Shown here: positions 1 through 8,365 of the stretch, piece by piece
Numbering within the stretch: position 1 is the first letter of the stretch
How the letters are laid out: every line of letters begins with the position of its first letter
Source: Candidatus Zhuqueibacterota bacterium
Lineage (GTDB): Bacteria; Zhuqueibacterota; Zhuqueibacteria; Oceanimicrobiales; Oceanimicrobiaceae
Length of the DNA: 62,575 bases
NCBI GenBank assembly: GCA_029262035.1
Contig: JAJDAE010000202.1
Location: 1-62,575 of the forward strand
Direction of reading: 5' to 3'
Translations under genes and position numbers: made by a program
The notes under the pieces: generated by a model
Told to the model about the DNA's origin: nothing
The model's input: the letters and a program-made list of their open reading frames with translations, nothing else
Databases searched by the model: none

Positions 1-216
1 ATTTCTCCTTCCCACGAGCTAAGAAAATGGTACGCTCACGACCATAGCAAGTGGGAAGAATTCAAACAAAAGTATTTTTCAGAAATGAACCAAAATCAAG
101 AAGCACTCACAGAGTTTCGGGAAAAAACCTCAATAGGGACGGTGACGTTTTTATTCAGTTCGAAAGAGCTAAAACTTAACAACGCCTATGCCTTGAAGGA
201 ATTCATTGGAAAATAA
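1..216 (+). CDS. DUF488 family protein (C-terminal part, 5' end outside window)
   Basis: The reading frame is open from the first base and closes at TAA 214-216, giving the last 71 residues of a protein. The residues SPSHELRKWYAHDHSKWEEF followed by a short basic/acidic helix and a TVTFLFSSKE strand match the C-terminal half of the small DUF488 (YeaO-like) family, whose members are about 115-150 residues long. The biochemical role of that family is not established. The start lies upstream of the window. The next gene begins 203 bases later, so the two are probably not co-translated. Family assignment is from the recognisable SPS-ELRKW/H-D-KW-EF pattern only. Confidence 0.7.
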   Translation: MSPSHELRKWYAHDHSKWEEFKQKYFSEMNQNQEALTEFREKTSIGTVTFLFSSKELKLNNAYALKEFIGK

Positions 217-320
217 TCTCTGACCATAAACCAAAAACACACAGCCCAACTATCAATTCAATGTCCGCCCCCCAGTTGCTATTGACATTTCAACAAACAT
301 TTCGTTTATTTAACACAATA

Positions 321-340
321 TGTTATTATAAAAAATAACA
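321..340. repeat. short inverted repeat between DUF488 gene and secreted protein gene
   Basis: TGTTATT (321-327) and AATAACA (334-340) are perfect inverted copies separated by ATAAAA. It lies in the 203-base gap after the DUF488 stop and about 80 bases before the next start, so it could be an operator or a weak transcript-end hairpin. There is no U-tract, and the sequence is very AT-rich, so chance is a real alternative. Confidence 0.3.
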
Positions 341-419
341 GAAAATCCTTTCTTAAAATACATTCATATTATAGCGGACAACTCTCTGCTATTCCATTCA
401 ATTAACCGGGAGTCGAACT

Positions 420-953
420 ATGAGAAGCATAAAATTGCGATCGTATATATTTTATTTATCCGTGCTTTTCAATTTCCCTTGCGATATTTTCGCGCAAACG
501 CAACTTCTTCGCTCGGTGATAAGCAATGGCGGCGTCAATATTACATCAGATAGTATGCGCGTAATGGCAACTGTTGGCCAACCTGTCGTCGGAATTGCCA
601 TAAATGAAAACACCCAAAGTCAGGTTGGATTCTGGTACCAAAATATTGATATGGTTACCAGCATTCATACTGCTGACGATGTGATTCCCGAGGAATTCCG
701 CCTCGACCAGAATTACCCGAATCCATTCAACCCATCGACCACAATACAATTTGGACTACCAGTTAACTCAAGGGTTTCCCTCACATTGTATGATATTTTA
801 GGTAGAAAAGTAACCACGCTGATAGATGAAGAATTACAAGCGGGCAATCACGATGTCATCTTGAATGCTTCCGGCTTACCAAGTGGATTATATTTTTACC
901 GGTTACGCACAAACAGCTTCGTAAAAACAAAGAAATTAACACTGCTCAAATAA
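420..953 (+). CDS. small secreted protein with type IX secretion (Por) C-terminal sorting domain
   Basis: 177 residues. An N-terminal signal peptide (about 1-26, ending IFAQ) is followed by a short module with the pattern SNGGVNITSDSMRVMATVGQP...GFWYQ, often seen just ahead of sorting domains in FCB bacteria. Residues about 90-177 form a type A Por/T9SS C-terminal domain: NYPNPFNPSTTIQF, then a YDILGRKV strand, GLPSGLYFYRL and a terminal KKLTLLK. Such domains direct export across the outer membrane and anchoring at the surface in species with a type IX system; no T9SS component is encoded in this window. A GGGAG ribosome binding site (408-412) sits 7 bases before the ATG. The mature part is too small to suggest an enzymatic role. 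Confidence 0.8.
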   Translation: MRSIKLRSYIFYLSVLFNFPCDIFAQTQLLRSVISNGGVNITSDSMRVMATVGQPVVGIAINENTQSQVGFWYQNIDMVTSIHTADDVIPEEFRLDQNYPNPFNPSTTIQFGLPVNSRVSLTLYDILGRKVTTLIDEELQAGNHDVILNASGLPSGLYFYRLRTNSFVKTKKLTLLK

Positions 954-1001
954 TTTCAATTTCACATCGTTGTATTCCTGTTTCATTTTATGGAGGTTAC
1001 C

Positions 1002-3590
1002 ATGAAAAGCAAAATATTATGCTTAACTATATATATTCTACTTTCAGTAAATTTTGTCTTTGGACAGATTCCAAAAACAATGAACTTACAAGGAGTTTTA
1101 ACAAATACCGGGGGTGAACTCCTTGAAAACGGAGACTATGAAATTACTTTTGCTATTTACGATGAATTAGTCGGCGGCAGCGCATTATGGCAGGAACAGC
1201 AAACAATACCAGTTCAGGATGGACTTTTCGGTGTAACTCTCGGCAAAACAAATCCTTTGAACATCGAATTCAACATCGCTCTATGGATTGGTATGACAAT
1301 TTCTGGAGAATCTGAACTCGTTCCACGCATAGAACTTACGGCCAGCCCATACAGTTTAAATGCACAATCCGTAGCAGATAGCACCATTACCGCTGCTAAA
1401 ATTGCCGAAGGCGCAATGGTCCGAAGCATTAATGGCAAGACGGATGGAATTAATTTCGCCGCCGGCCCCAATATCCAAATTAGTGAAACCGGCAACACGT
1501 TTGTCGTTTCCGCCGTAGGTGTTGGCAGTGGTGACGGTGATGTTACAGCCGTGCTTCCCGGAGATGGCATGGCTGGCGGCGGCACTGAGGGTGAGCTTAC
1601 CCTTGGGATTGCTGACGATGGTGTCACAGCGAATAAAATAGCTGAGGGGGAGTTACTGAAAAGTGTCAACGAATTGCGTGATCATATTAAAATTACAGCT
1701 GCCGGCGGGGCTACAGTTTCAACCAGCGGCGACAGCATTATTATCAATGCAGGAGCCGGTGGCACCGGTGAAGGCATCCAGGGTATCCAAAATGGTGACG
1801 GCACGCTGGCTATTACCGACCCAAGCGGCCCAACAGCTACCATCAACATTGTACCAGGCAGTATAGATACCACCCAGCTTGCTGACTCAAGTATCACTCA
1901 GATAAAAATAGCTCCCGGTGTTACCCTGCCCCCAGCAGGTCCTGCGGGCGGCGATCTTTCCGGGGAATATCCCTCGCCCAGTGTAATTGGTTTGCGCGGA
2001 AATAATATTTCAGAGAACACCCCCAATAATGGTGATGTTTTAAAATGGGATGTAGCCGACTCCAGTTGGACACCCTCAGCAGACGATGCAGGCAACAGTC
2101 TTTGGACTCCGAACGCAACAAACATATATTATAATGGCGGCGATGTAGGCATTGGCACCAACTCACCAGACGGTAAATTTGAAATTACCACGAATAGCTC
2201 ATTAACTGATCCTCACATACTGTTGCATGAAGACGGCAACGATTACGCCCGTCTAAACTTCAGGAACAACAATGGCAGTAATTACTGGACTATCGCTAGT
2301 TATATCGCTAGCAACAACAAAAACGATCGGTTAAATATCTGGAACGGTGTAGGTGGTGATATTTTATCTATCACAGGTGACGGACGAATGGGACTCGGCG
2401 TAGGGATATCTCCCAAAACAACGTTTCACATAGGTAATGGGGAGCGCGTTCTTTTCGGTACGGACACGCTTGGCAACGGTGACAAATTGATGTGGCTCCC
2501 AGACAAACATGCATTTCGAGTCGGAACCGTCGCTACAGGTGCAGCCAGCACATATTGGAATGCTGACAGCATTGGCCTTTATTCATTTGCTTCTGGGTTA
2601 AATACCCGCGCCCAAGGCTTTGGTGCAACGGCCATGGGAAGAGATACTGAAGCCACCAACAGCTACGCATTCGCCAGCGGATTTTTCTCAAATGCAGATG
2701 GGCAATATTCTACAGCAATGGGTTTTAATACAGACGCATTTGCGCTGGGTTCTACCGCACTGGGTTATAGCACAGATGCGGAGCAAAATTATTCTTTTGC
2801 TGCGGGATATTTCGCAGAGGCACAGGCTATATATTCAGTCGCAATCGGTAATGCCGTTCGGGCGCAATCTTATGCAAGTATGGCAGTCGGCCGGTATAAT
2901 GTGGGCGGGGGAAGCGCCACTTCCTGGCTCACCTCGGATCCCATTTTCGAAATTGGTAATGGCACCGGCCCAAGCACGAGAAGTAATGCCGTGACCGTGC
3001 GCAAAAATGGCAATGTGGGTATAGGTACCAACGTGCCGTTGGACAGACTGCATGTAAATGGACGAATCAGGCTTCAAACAGTTGAGTACTTTGACGACGG
3101 CGGCACGAGCGAGATTGCAGTTCGGGGGGATCTCAGGCCAAGTTCAAATAATATTTATGATCTGGGTACATCGACACTTCGTTGGGATGATGTTTACGCA
3201 ACTAATGGCACGATTAACACCTCGGACGCACGTCTGAAACAAAACATACAAACCACGGCTCGGGGATTAAGTGATATTATGAAACTGCGCCCGGTGAGTT
3301 TCCAGTGGCGGCAAGGAGCCGACCGCGATACCAAGCTTGGCTTAGTCGCTCAGGACGTGCTGAAAGTGATTCCCGAAGCTGTGAAAACGCACGATTATCA
3401 AATGCCTGAAACTGAAAATGAGGAAGATGGAGTCCCGGTACGTGTAGAATTAGAGACACTTGGTATAGCTTATTCCAGTCTCATTCCTGTGCTAATTAAA
3501 GGTATGCAGGAACAGCAGGCGCTCATTGCAAAACAAGCTACAACTATTCAACAATTACAGCAACGTCTGACAAATCTTGAGGCCAGATAG
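1002..3590 (+). CDS. secreted fibre-like protein with YadA-type head repeats and S74 chaperone domain
   Basis: 862 residues from ATG 1002. An ATG at 990 is in frame, but GGAGG at 992-996 places the ribosome on 1002. Signal peptide about 1-22 (ending VFGQ). Residues about 25-125 form a beta-rich N-terminal domain (MNLQGVLTNTGGELLENGDY, ending ELTASPYSLNAQSV) common at the start of FCB surface proteins. About 520-636 holds YadA-like head repeats of about 14 residues (ATAMGRDTEA, STALGYSTDA, SVAIGNAVRA). Residues about 733-862 are an intramolecular chaperone of the peptidase S74 type: the TSDARLKQNI motif has the predicted self-cleavage Ser741, followed by LGLVAQDV and a C-terminal coiled coil. 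By family knowledge the S74 domain trimerises the fibre and cleaves itself off. There is no YadA membrane anchor and no T9SS domain. A trimeric surface fibre is the best inference; the ligand is unknown. Confidence 0.8.
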   Translation: MKSKILCLTIYILLSVNFVFGQIPKTMNLQGVLTNTGGELLENGDYEITFAIYDELVGGSALWQEQQTIPVQDGLFGVTLGKTNPLNIEFNIALWIGMTISGESELVPRIELTASPYSLNAQSVADSTITAAKIAEGAMVRSINGKTDGINFAAGPNIQISETGNTFVVSAVGVGSGDGDVTAVLPGDGMAGGGTEGELTLGIADDGVTANKIAEGELLKSVNELRDHIKITAAGGATVSTSGDSIIINAGAGGTGEGIQGIQNGDGTLAITDPSGPTATINIVPGSIDTTQLADSSITQIKIAPGVTLPPAGPAGGDLSGEYPSPSVIGLRGNNISENTPNNGDVLKWDVADSSWTPSADDAGNSLWTPNATNIYYNGGDVGIGTNSPDGKFEITTNSSLTDPHILLHEDGNDYARLNFRNNNGSNYWTIASYIASNNKNDRLNIWNGVGGDILSITGDGRMGLGVGISPKTTFHIGNGERVLFGTDTLGNGDKLMWLPDKHAFRVGTVATGAASTYWNADSIGLYSFASGLNTRAQGFGATAMGRDTEATNSYAFASGFFSNADGQYSTAMGFNTDAFALGSTALGYSTDAEQNYSFAAGYFAEAQAIYSVAIGNAVRAQSYASMAVGRYNVGGGSATSWLTSDPIFEIGNGTGPSTRSNAVTVRKNGNVGIGTNVPLDRLHVNGRIRLQTVEYFDDGGTSEIAVRGDLRPSSNNIYDLGTSTLRWDDVYATNGTINTSDARLKQNIQTTARGLSDIMKLRPVSFQWRQGADRDTKLGLVAQDVLKVIPEAVKTHDYQMPETENEEDGVPVRVELETLGIAYSSLIPVLIKGMQEQQALIAKQATTIQQLQQRLTNLEAR

Positions 3591-3692
3591 ATAAAAACTA
3601 ATTACGGCATAAGAAACCGTTTTTATGAAGCTCGAAGAATTTCTGATATTCTTTTGCAAAATAAAATTTAAAGCTGAGTTGCGCTCACCTTT

Positions 3693-4274
3693 ATGAATAT
3701 TTTTGATTTGATATTTCTCGCTGTTTTTTTGACGTTTGTGCTTCTGCTGGTTATTGCAGTTATCGCAATCATGGATCGCCACCAAATACGGCTTCGTCGG
3801 GTTTTACAACAACTTGGATTTTTGGTTGGGATTTATCTCAGCATCCTTATACTTGTCTCAATATATTCACCTCAAAAAATACTGAATGCAGGAGACCCAC
3901 AATGCTCCAATGGCTGGTGTATTGCGGTTGAGGATGTAAGAAGAACATATACCGATTCCCTGCTTTCTTGTACTGTGACCCTCCGGATATCCAATCATCC
4001 CCGCAGCAGTAAAGCAAGGAGTAGAAATCGCGTCAGTATCTCTATTATTGATAATCAAGGAAGGTACTACAACCCCGATGAAAATCCTAATGCAGTGCCA
4101 TTTAACACATTGCTTCAGCCGGGAGAATCCGTGCTAACCAACCGCAAGTTTATGCTACCTAAAGATGCCAACAATCTCTGCTTAGTCATCAATCATAGTA
4201 AATTCCCAAATATGTTAGTCATCGGAAATGAACAAAGTCTTTTTCATAAAAGGACAGTTATTCGCCTCAATTAA
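3693..4274 (+). CDS. hypothetical protein with two N-terminal membrane segments
   Basis: 193 residues, not recognised. Two hydrophobic helices (about 3-26 and 38-58) flank a short basic loop (RHQIRLRR). The remaining 130 residues are predicted extracytoplasmic, beta-rich and contain a close Cys pair (QCSNGWC). The segment NRVSISIIDNQGRYYNPD followed by LLQPGESVLTNRKFMLPKD is reminiscent of the immunoglobulin-like DUF4352 fold (an extracytoplasmic domain with a conserved 'loaded by strand' pattern), but the match is weak. There is no clear ribosome binding site before ATG 3693. It stands 102 bases after the fibre gene and 43 bases before the acyl-CoA ligase, on the same strand. Confidence 0.55.
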   Translation: MNIFDLIFLAVFLTFVLLLVIAVIAIMDRHQIRLRRVLQQLGFLVGIYLSILILVSIYSPQKILNAGDPQCSNGWCIAVEDVRRTYTDSLLSCTVTLRISNHPRSSKARSRNRVSISIIDNQGRYYNPDENPNAVPFNTLLQPGESVLTNRKFMLPKDANNLCLVINHSKFPNMLVIGNEQSLFHKRTVIRLN

Positions 4275-4317
4275 TGAATAATAAACGGATTACCCTTAAA
4301 ATAAAGAAAATAAAATT

Positions 4318-5961
4318 ATGAAAAAATTTGAATCGCCACTCGCCGCATTTTTATACTGGGAACAAAAAACGCCTCATAAACTCTTTTTAAAACAGCCCAT
4401 AAATGGTCAAATAAAAGAATACACATATCAGGAAAGCGGTGATGAAATTAGACGGCTTGCAGCAAGTTTAAAATCTTTTAACTTTCCACCTCAAAGCAAA
4501 ATAGCGTTGCTTTCCAAAAACTGTGCACACTGGGTAATGGCCGATTTAGCCATTATGTTCAGCGGCTATATTTCAGTGCCTATTTACCCAACCTTAAATG
4601 CCGACTCCATTCATCAAATCCTGACTCACAGCGAGGCTAAAGCAATCATCATTGGGAAATTAGACGACTTTAATTCTCAAAAATCAGGTATTCCTGAGAT
4701 TGTTAAAATCAGCACAACGGCTTATGGAGTAAATGAAGGTCTGATTTGGGAAGATCTGATTCAGCAACACCAAGCCATTCAGGAAATTCCTAAAAAAGCT
4801 AAGGACGACCTTATTACGATAATTTATACTTCCGGAACAACAGGCACCCCCAAAGGCGTCATGCACGTACCGGCATCCTTTGCAAAAATTACAAATATGA
4901 TCATCGAGCGTGTTGAACTCCCCAATCACCCAAGATTTTTTTCCTACTTACCACTTTCACACATCGCCGAACGTTTAGGGATTGAAATGCAAAGCCTGTT
5001 CAGGGGTGGCAGCCTGGTATTCCCGGAGTCTTTAGCGACTTTTGCAACTGAGCTCGAAGCAACCCAACCTCATTTATTTTTTTCCGTTCCGCGAGTATGG
5101 GCAAAATTTCAGGAAAAAGTATTGGAAAAAATGCCGCAAGATAAACTTACCAGACTTTTAAAACTTCCGGTTATTGGCACTCTGGTTAAAAAGAAAATAG
5201 TAAGAAAACTTGGGTTGGCTGAGGCACAATACATTGTCTCCGGTGCAGCACCTATAGATTCAGGATTATTGGATTGGTTTGAAAAGTTAGGCGTTGTTAT
5301 CTGCCAGGCATATGGAATGACTGAAGATGGTCTCTACTCGCATTACAATTTCCCGGATGCTAACAAAAAAGGGACCGTCGGCAAGAAATTTCAGGATGCA
5401 AAAGTCAAACTATCCCCGGACAGCGAAATATGCATTAAAAGTGACGGCCTGATGAAAGGGTATTATAAAGCGCCCGAGTTAACGGCTGAGGTATTTGATG
5501 ACGATGGCTATTTTAAAACCGGTGACCTTGGCGAATTTGACCACGACGGCTATTTGACCATTACCGGCAGATTGAAAGACCAGTTCAAAACAGACAAAGG
5601 CAAGTACATCTCTCCTGCCCCAATTGAACTGGAGCTTTTAAAAAGTTCTTTCATTGAACAAATATGCATCGTCGGTACAGGTATCCCTCAACCAATCGCA
5701 CTAATAACGCTCTCAGCAATAGGAAAATCGCAAAGCTCTCAAGAAATCTCCAAACATCTTATCCATTCAATTAATACCGTAAACCATGATCTTGAAAAAC
5801 ATGAAAAAATTGAAAAAGCGATTATAATGAGTGAAGAGTGGACAGTTGATAACGGTTTGACAACACCTACCATGAAAATTAAAAGAAACAGTATTGAAAA
5901 AATTCACCGCGACAAATATAAATCATGGTTTGCACAAAGTGAAAAAGTGATTTTTGAATAA
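4318..5961 (+). CDS. AMP-dependent acyl-CoA synthetase (long-chain fatty acid-CoA ligase family)
   Basis: 547 residues, ANL superfamily adenylating enzyme. Visible motifs in order: the P-loop IIYTSGTTGTPKGV, the YLPLSHIAER region typical of long-chain acyl-CoA ligases, the adenine-binding QAYGMTEDG, and the TGDLG...DGYLTITGRLKDQFKTDKGKYISP hinge with its catalytic-domain-swing residues. The GRLKD(Q)FKT(D)KGK(Y)ISP form is characteristic of fatty acyl-CoA ligases (FadD/FAA type), which activate a fatty acid with ATP and CoA. The length fits the shorter bacterial members. It ends 21 bases before the hydroxyproline dehydratase gene on the same strand, so the two may be co-transcribed. The exact substrate chain length cannot be read from the sequence. 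Confidence 0.85.
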   Translation: MKKFESPLAAFLYWEQKTPHKLFLKQPINGQIKEYTYQESGDEIRRLAASLKSFNFPPQSKIALLSKNCAHWVMADLAIMFSGYISVPIYPTLNADSIHQILTHSEAKAIIIGKLDDFNSQKSGIPEIVKISTTAYGVNEGLIWEDLIQQHQAIQEIPKKAKDDLITIIYTSGTTGTPKGVMHVPASFAKITNMIIERVELPNHPRFFSYLPLSHIAERLGIEMQSLFRGGSLVFPESLATFATELEATQPHLFFSVPRVWAKFQEKVLEKMPQDKLTRLLKLPVIGTLVKKKIVRKLGLAEAQYIVSGAAPIDSGLLDWFEKLGVVICQAYGMTEDGLYSHYNFPDANKKGTVGKKFQDAKVKLSPDSEICIKSDGLMKGYYKAPELTAEVFDDDGYFKTGDLGEFDHDGYLTITGRLKDQFKTDKGKYISPAPIELELLKSSFIEQICIVGTGIPQPIALITLSAIGKSQSSQEISKHLIHSINTVNHDLEKHEKIEKAIIMSEEWTVDNGLTTPTMKIKRNSIEKIHRDKYKSWFAQSEKVIFE

Positions 5962-5982
5962 ATCAAAACTTTAAACACGAAA

Positions 5983-7017
5983 ATGAATTTCAAAAAAGAC
6001 TGGACTCCTCCCGATAACTGGCGCAAGATAACCACAGTTGATGCTCACACCGAAGGCGAGCCTTTGCGGATTATTTTAGATGGTTACCCCGAATTACCGG
6101 GCGATACAATTTTGGCAAAACGCCGCTTTGCGAAAGAAAATTATGAGCATTTACGCACAGCCCTAATGTGGGAACCGCGCGGTCATGCCGATATGTATGG
6201 CTGTATTCTCACCCCGCCCGTTTCCAGGGAGGCTGATTTTGGCGTACTTTTTATCCATAATGAAGGTTTCAGCACCATGTGCGGCCATGCCATTATTGGC
6301 GTGACGAAAGTAGTTTTGGAACTTGGCTTGCTGCCCAAACAGGAGCCAATAACCACAGTCAAAATTGATACACCGGCAGGTCAGGTTACCGCCTTCGCCC
6401 GTTTAGAAAACGGTGGCGTAAAAAGTATCTACTTTCATAATGTACCGTCTTTTGTACTGGCCTTGAATGACACCGTTGAGGTACCGGACATTGGTTTGGT
6501 AAAATACGATATTGCTTTTGGAGGGGCGTTTTATGCCATTATTCAGGCTGAAGAAGTTGGCTTAACCTGTACACCGGAAAACTTTCGGGCATTAATTGAA
6601 AAAGGCATGGCAATCAAACGCACGATTATGGCAAGCCGCCCGATTACCCATCCTTACGAAGCGGACTTGAGTTTCCTTTATGGTACAATTTTCCTGGGGC
6701 CGCCAATTGGCGACAAAGCCGATAGCCGCAATGTGTGTATTTTTGCCGAAGGTGAAGTCGATCGCAGTCCGACCGGAACCGGTGTAAGTGCGCGTATGGC
6801 GTTGCATTTCGCCAAAAAAGAAATCGGCATCAATGAACCCATGCTAATTGAAAGTATTATCGGCAGCACGTTTACGGGCAGAGTTATCAAAACTACCACC
6901 TTTGGACCACACGAAGCTATCATTCCGGAGGTCGAAGGTCGGGCTTTTATTACCGGCATGCACGAATTTTTAATCGACCCTTCTGACCCATTGAAAAACG
7001 GATTTATTTTAAGGTAA
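5983..7017 (+). CDS. trans-3-hydroxy-L-proline dehydratase (proline racemase superfamily)
   Basis: 344 residues, proline racemase superfamily. The first catalytic cysteine is present in STMCGHA (Cys100). The second catalytic position, normally Cys in the DRSPCGTG motif of proline racemases and hydroxyproline epimerases, is Thr264 here (DRSPTGTG; codon ACC). In this superfamily the Cys/Thr pair is the established signature of trans-3-hydroxy-L-proline dehydratase, which gives delta-1-pyrroline-2-carboxylate. The gene at 7330 encodes an ornithine cyclodeaminase/mu-crystallin homologue, the family that contains the reductase turning that product into L-proline, which supports the call. Substrate choice is inference; a racemase is unlikely without the second Cys. 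Confidence 0.8.
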   Translation: MNFKKDWTPPDNWRKITTVDAHTEGEPLRIILDGYPELPGDTILAKRRFAKENYEHLRTALMWEPRGHADMYGCILTPPVSREADFGVLFIHNEGFSTMCGHAIIGVTKVVLELGLLPKQEPITTVKIDTPAGQVTAFARLENGGVKSIYFHNVPSFVLALNDTVEVPDIGLVKYDIAFGGAFYAIIQAEEVGLTCTPENFRALIEKGMAIKRTIMASRPITHPYEADLSFLYGTIFLGPPIGDKADSRNVCIFAEGEVDRSPTGTGVSARMALHFAKKEIGINEPMLIESIIGSTFTGRVIKTTTFGPHEAIIPEVEGRAFITGMHEFLIDPSDPLKNGFILR

Positions 7018-7028
7018 TATTCAAATCC

Positions 7029-7216
7029 TCCTTCAAAGGAGGCTGTTGCAAATAAGCTAAAAACAGCCTGTCATTCCGGCTCGCGCTTTGTGCGATTCCG
7101 GAATCTCAACGGCCAAGGCAATATTTTGAGCGTAGAGATTCCGGTATGCCCTAAAAGCGGGCAACTGGAATGACATCTTATACGGTCTTTTTCTTATTTG
7201 CAACACCTTCCGAAGG
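7029..7216. repeat. nested palindromic intergenic element of about 190 bp
   Basis: The 312-base gap between the dehydratase and reductase genes is largely a nested inverted repeat. The outer arms are GGCTGTTGCAAATAAG (7041-7056) and its imperfect complement at 7193-7207, extended outward by CTCCTTC/GAAGGGGG. The inner arms run from TGTCATTCCGG (7069) to GGAATCTC (7107), and from GAGATTCCGG (7135) to GGAATGACA (7175). The transcript could fold into one long interrupted hairpin. A related inner palindrome lies at 22976-23053, so this is a dispersed family, MITE- or REP-like, not a local accident. No open reading frame is inside it. Confidence 0.7.
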
Positions 7217-7329
7217 GGGTAGATTTTAGAAGCGTCCAGCGAGAAAATCGGGGGAGTTCAACGGAATTTCATAAACTGAAACTAACCTGAATAATTCAGG
7301 CTAAGTTTAATCTCCAGAGCTATCAAAAA

Positions 7330-8319
7330 ATGAAAAACAAAACGCTCACCTTTTTATCAGCCGCCGATATCAAAAAATGTGTGACCATGGAACAAGCCAT
7401 CGAAGCCACCAGAGCAGCCTTTATCAGCCTTTCGGCACAACAGGCAAACGTGCCGCAAAGAATGAGAATGGATTTACAGGAAGCGGATGACTGCGCTCTG
7501 ATTATGCCGGTTCACGTACCAAACTTAAAACAGTTTGGACTGAAAACGGTATCTATTTTCAACAAAAATCCTGAACAAAACTTGCCTCGAATTCATGCTC
7601 TTTTCACTCTGTTTGACAGCCTGAATGGGCAGCCCATCGCAGTGATGGATGCCGAATATCTGACTGCTCTGCGCACAGGAGCAGCAACCGGCCTCGCAAC
7701 CGATTTGCTGGCAAGGCAAGACGCTAAAGTGGTGACTATCTTTGGAGTAGGCGCTCAAGCCAAAACTCAGCTTGAAGGAGTCTGCGCTGTCCGGTCAATA
7801 AAAAGAGCGTTGGTTTATGCCCCTACTAAATCTCGAACAGAACAGTTTGCGCGGGAAATGGAACAACAGCTATCCGTGCCGGTGCAAGTACTGAAATCGC
7901 CTTCGGAGTTAAAACAAGCAGATATCATCTGCACAGCAACCACAGCCATCGCACCGGTATTTGAAGACACTATGCTGAGAGCCGGTGTACACATCAACGG
8001 CATTGGTTCCTACAGACCCGACATGTGTGAAATTCCCGCTGAAACTCTTTGCCGCGCCAAACTTGTGGTGGATTCACGCAGCGCTTGTCTATCCGAAGCC
8101 GGAGACATTATCCAACCTCTCGAACGAGGACTTTTTAAAGAAAAGTATCTGCACGCAGAAATTGGAGAAATTGCCGCAGGGACAAGGCAAGGCCGAAAAA
8201 ATGAAACTGAAGTAACCGTGTTTAAATCTGTGGGAAATGCGGTGCAGGATTTAGCCGTGGCCGGCCTGGCTGTTAAAACCGCGAATGAGTTGGACTTGGG
8301 ACAAATGGTGAATCTTTAA
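7330..8319 (+). CDS. ornithine cyclodeaminase/mu-crystallin family protein, likely delta-1-pyrroline-2-carboxylate reductase
   Basis: 329 residues, full length for the family. Visible features: GLKTVSIFNKNP near residue 70 with the substrate-binding Lys, LRTGAATGLATDLLAR, the Rossmann dinucleotide motif IFGVGAQAKTQL, and GIGSYRPDMCEIP where true ornithine cyclodeaminases instead carry a GAD..G-K-EL segment. The SYRPDM form occurs in family members that reduce cyclic or linear imino acids. Together with the upstream predicted trans-3-hydroxy-L-proline dehydratase, the simplest role is NAD(P)H reduction of delta-1-pyrroline-2-carboxylate to L-proline. It is separated from that gene by a palindromic repeat. 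Alanine dehydrogenase-like or tauropine-type activity remains possible. Confidence 0.75.
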   Translation: MKNKTLTFLSAADIKKCVTMEQAIEATRAAFISLSAQQANVPQRMRMDLQEADDCALIMPVHVPNLKQFGLKTVSIFNKNPEQNLPRIHALFTLFDSLNGQPIAVMDAEYLTALRTGAATGLATDLLARQDAKVVTIFGVGAQAKTQLEGVCAVRSIKRALVYAPTKSRTEQFAREMEQQLSVPVQVLKSPSELKQADIICTATTAIAPVFEDTMLRAGVHINGIGSYRPDMCEIPAETLCRAKLVVDSRSACLSEAGDIIQPLERGLFKEKYLHAEIGEIAAGTRQGRKNETEVTVFKSVGNAVQDLAVAGLAVKTANELDLGQMVNL

Positions 8320-8365
8320 ATTTTATCCATTATTGAGTTTCGAAAACATTCTGACTAATATTATT

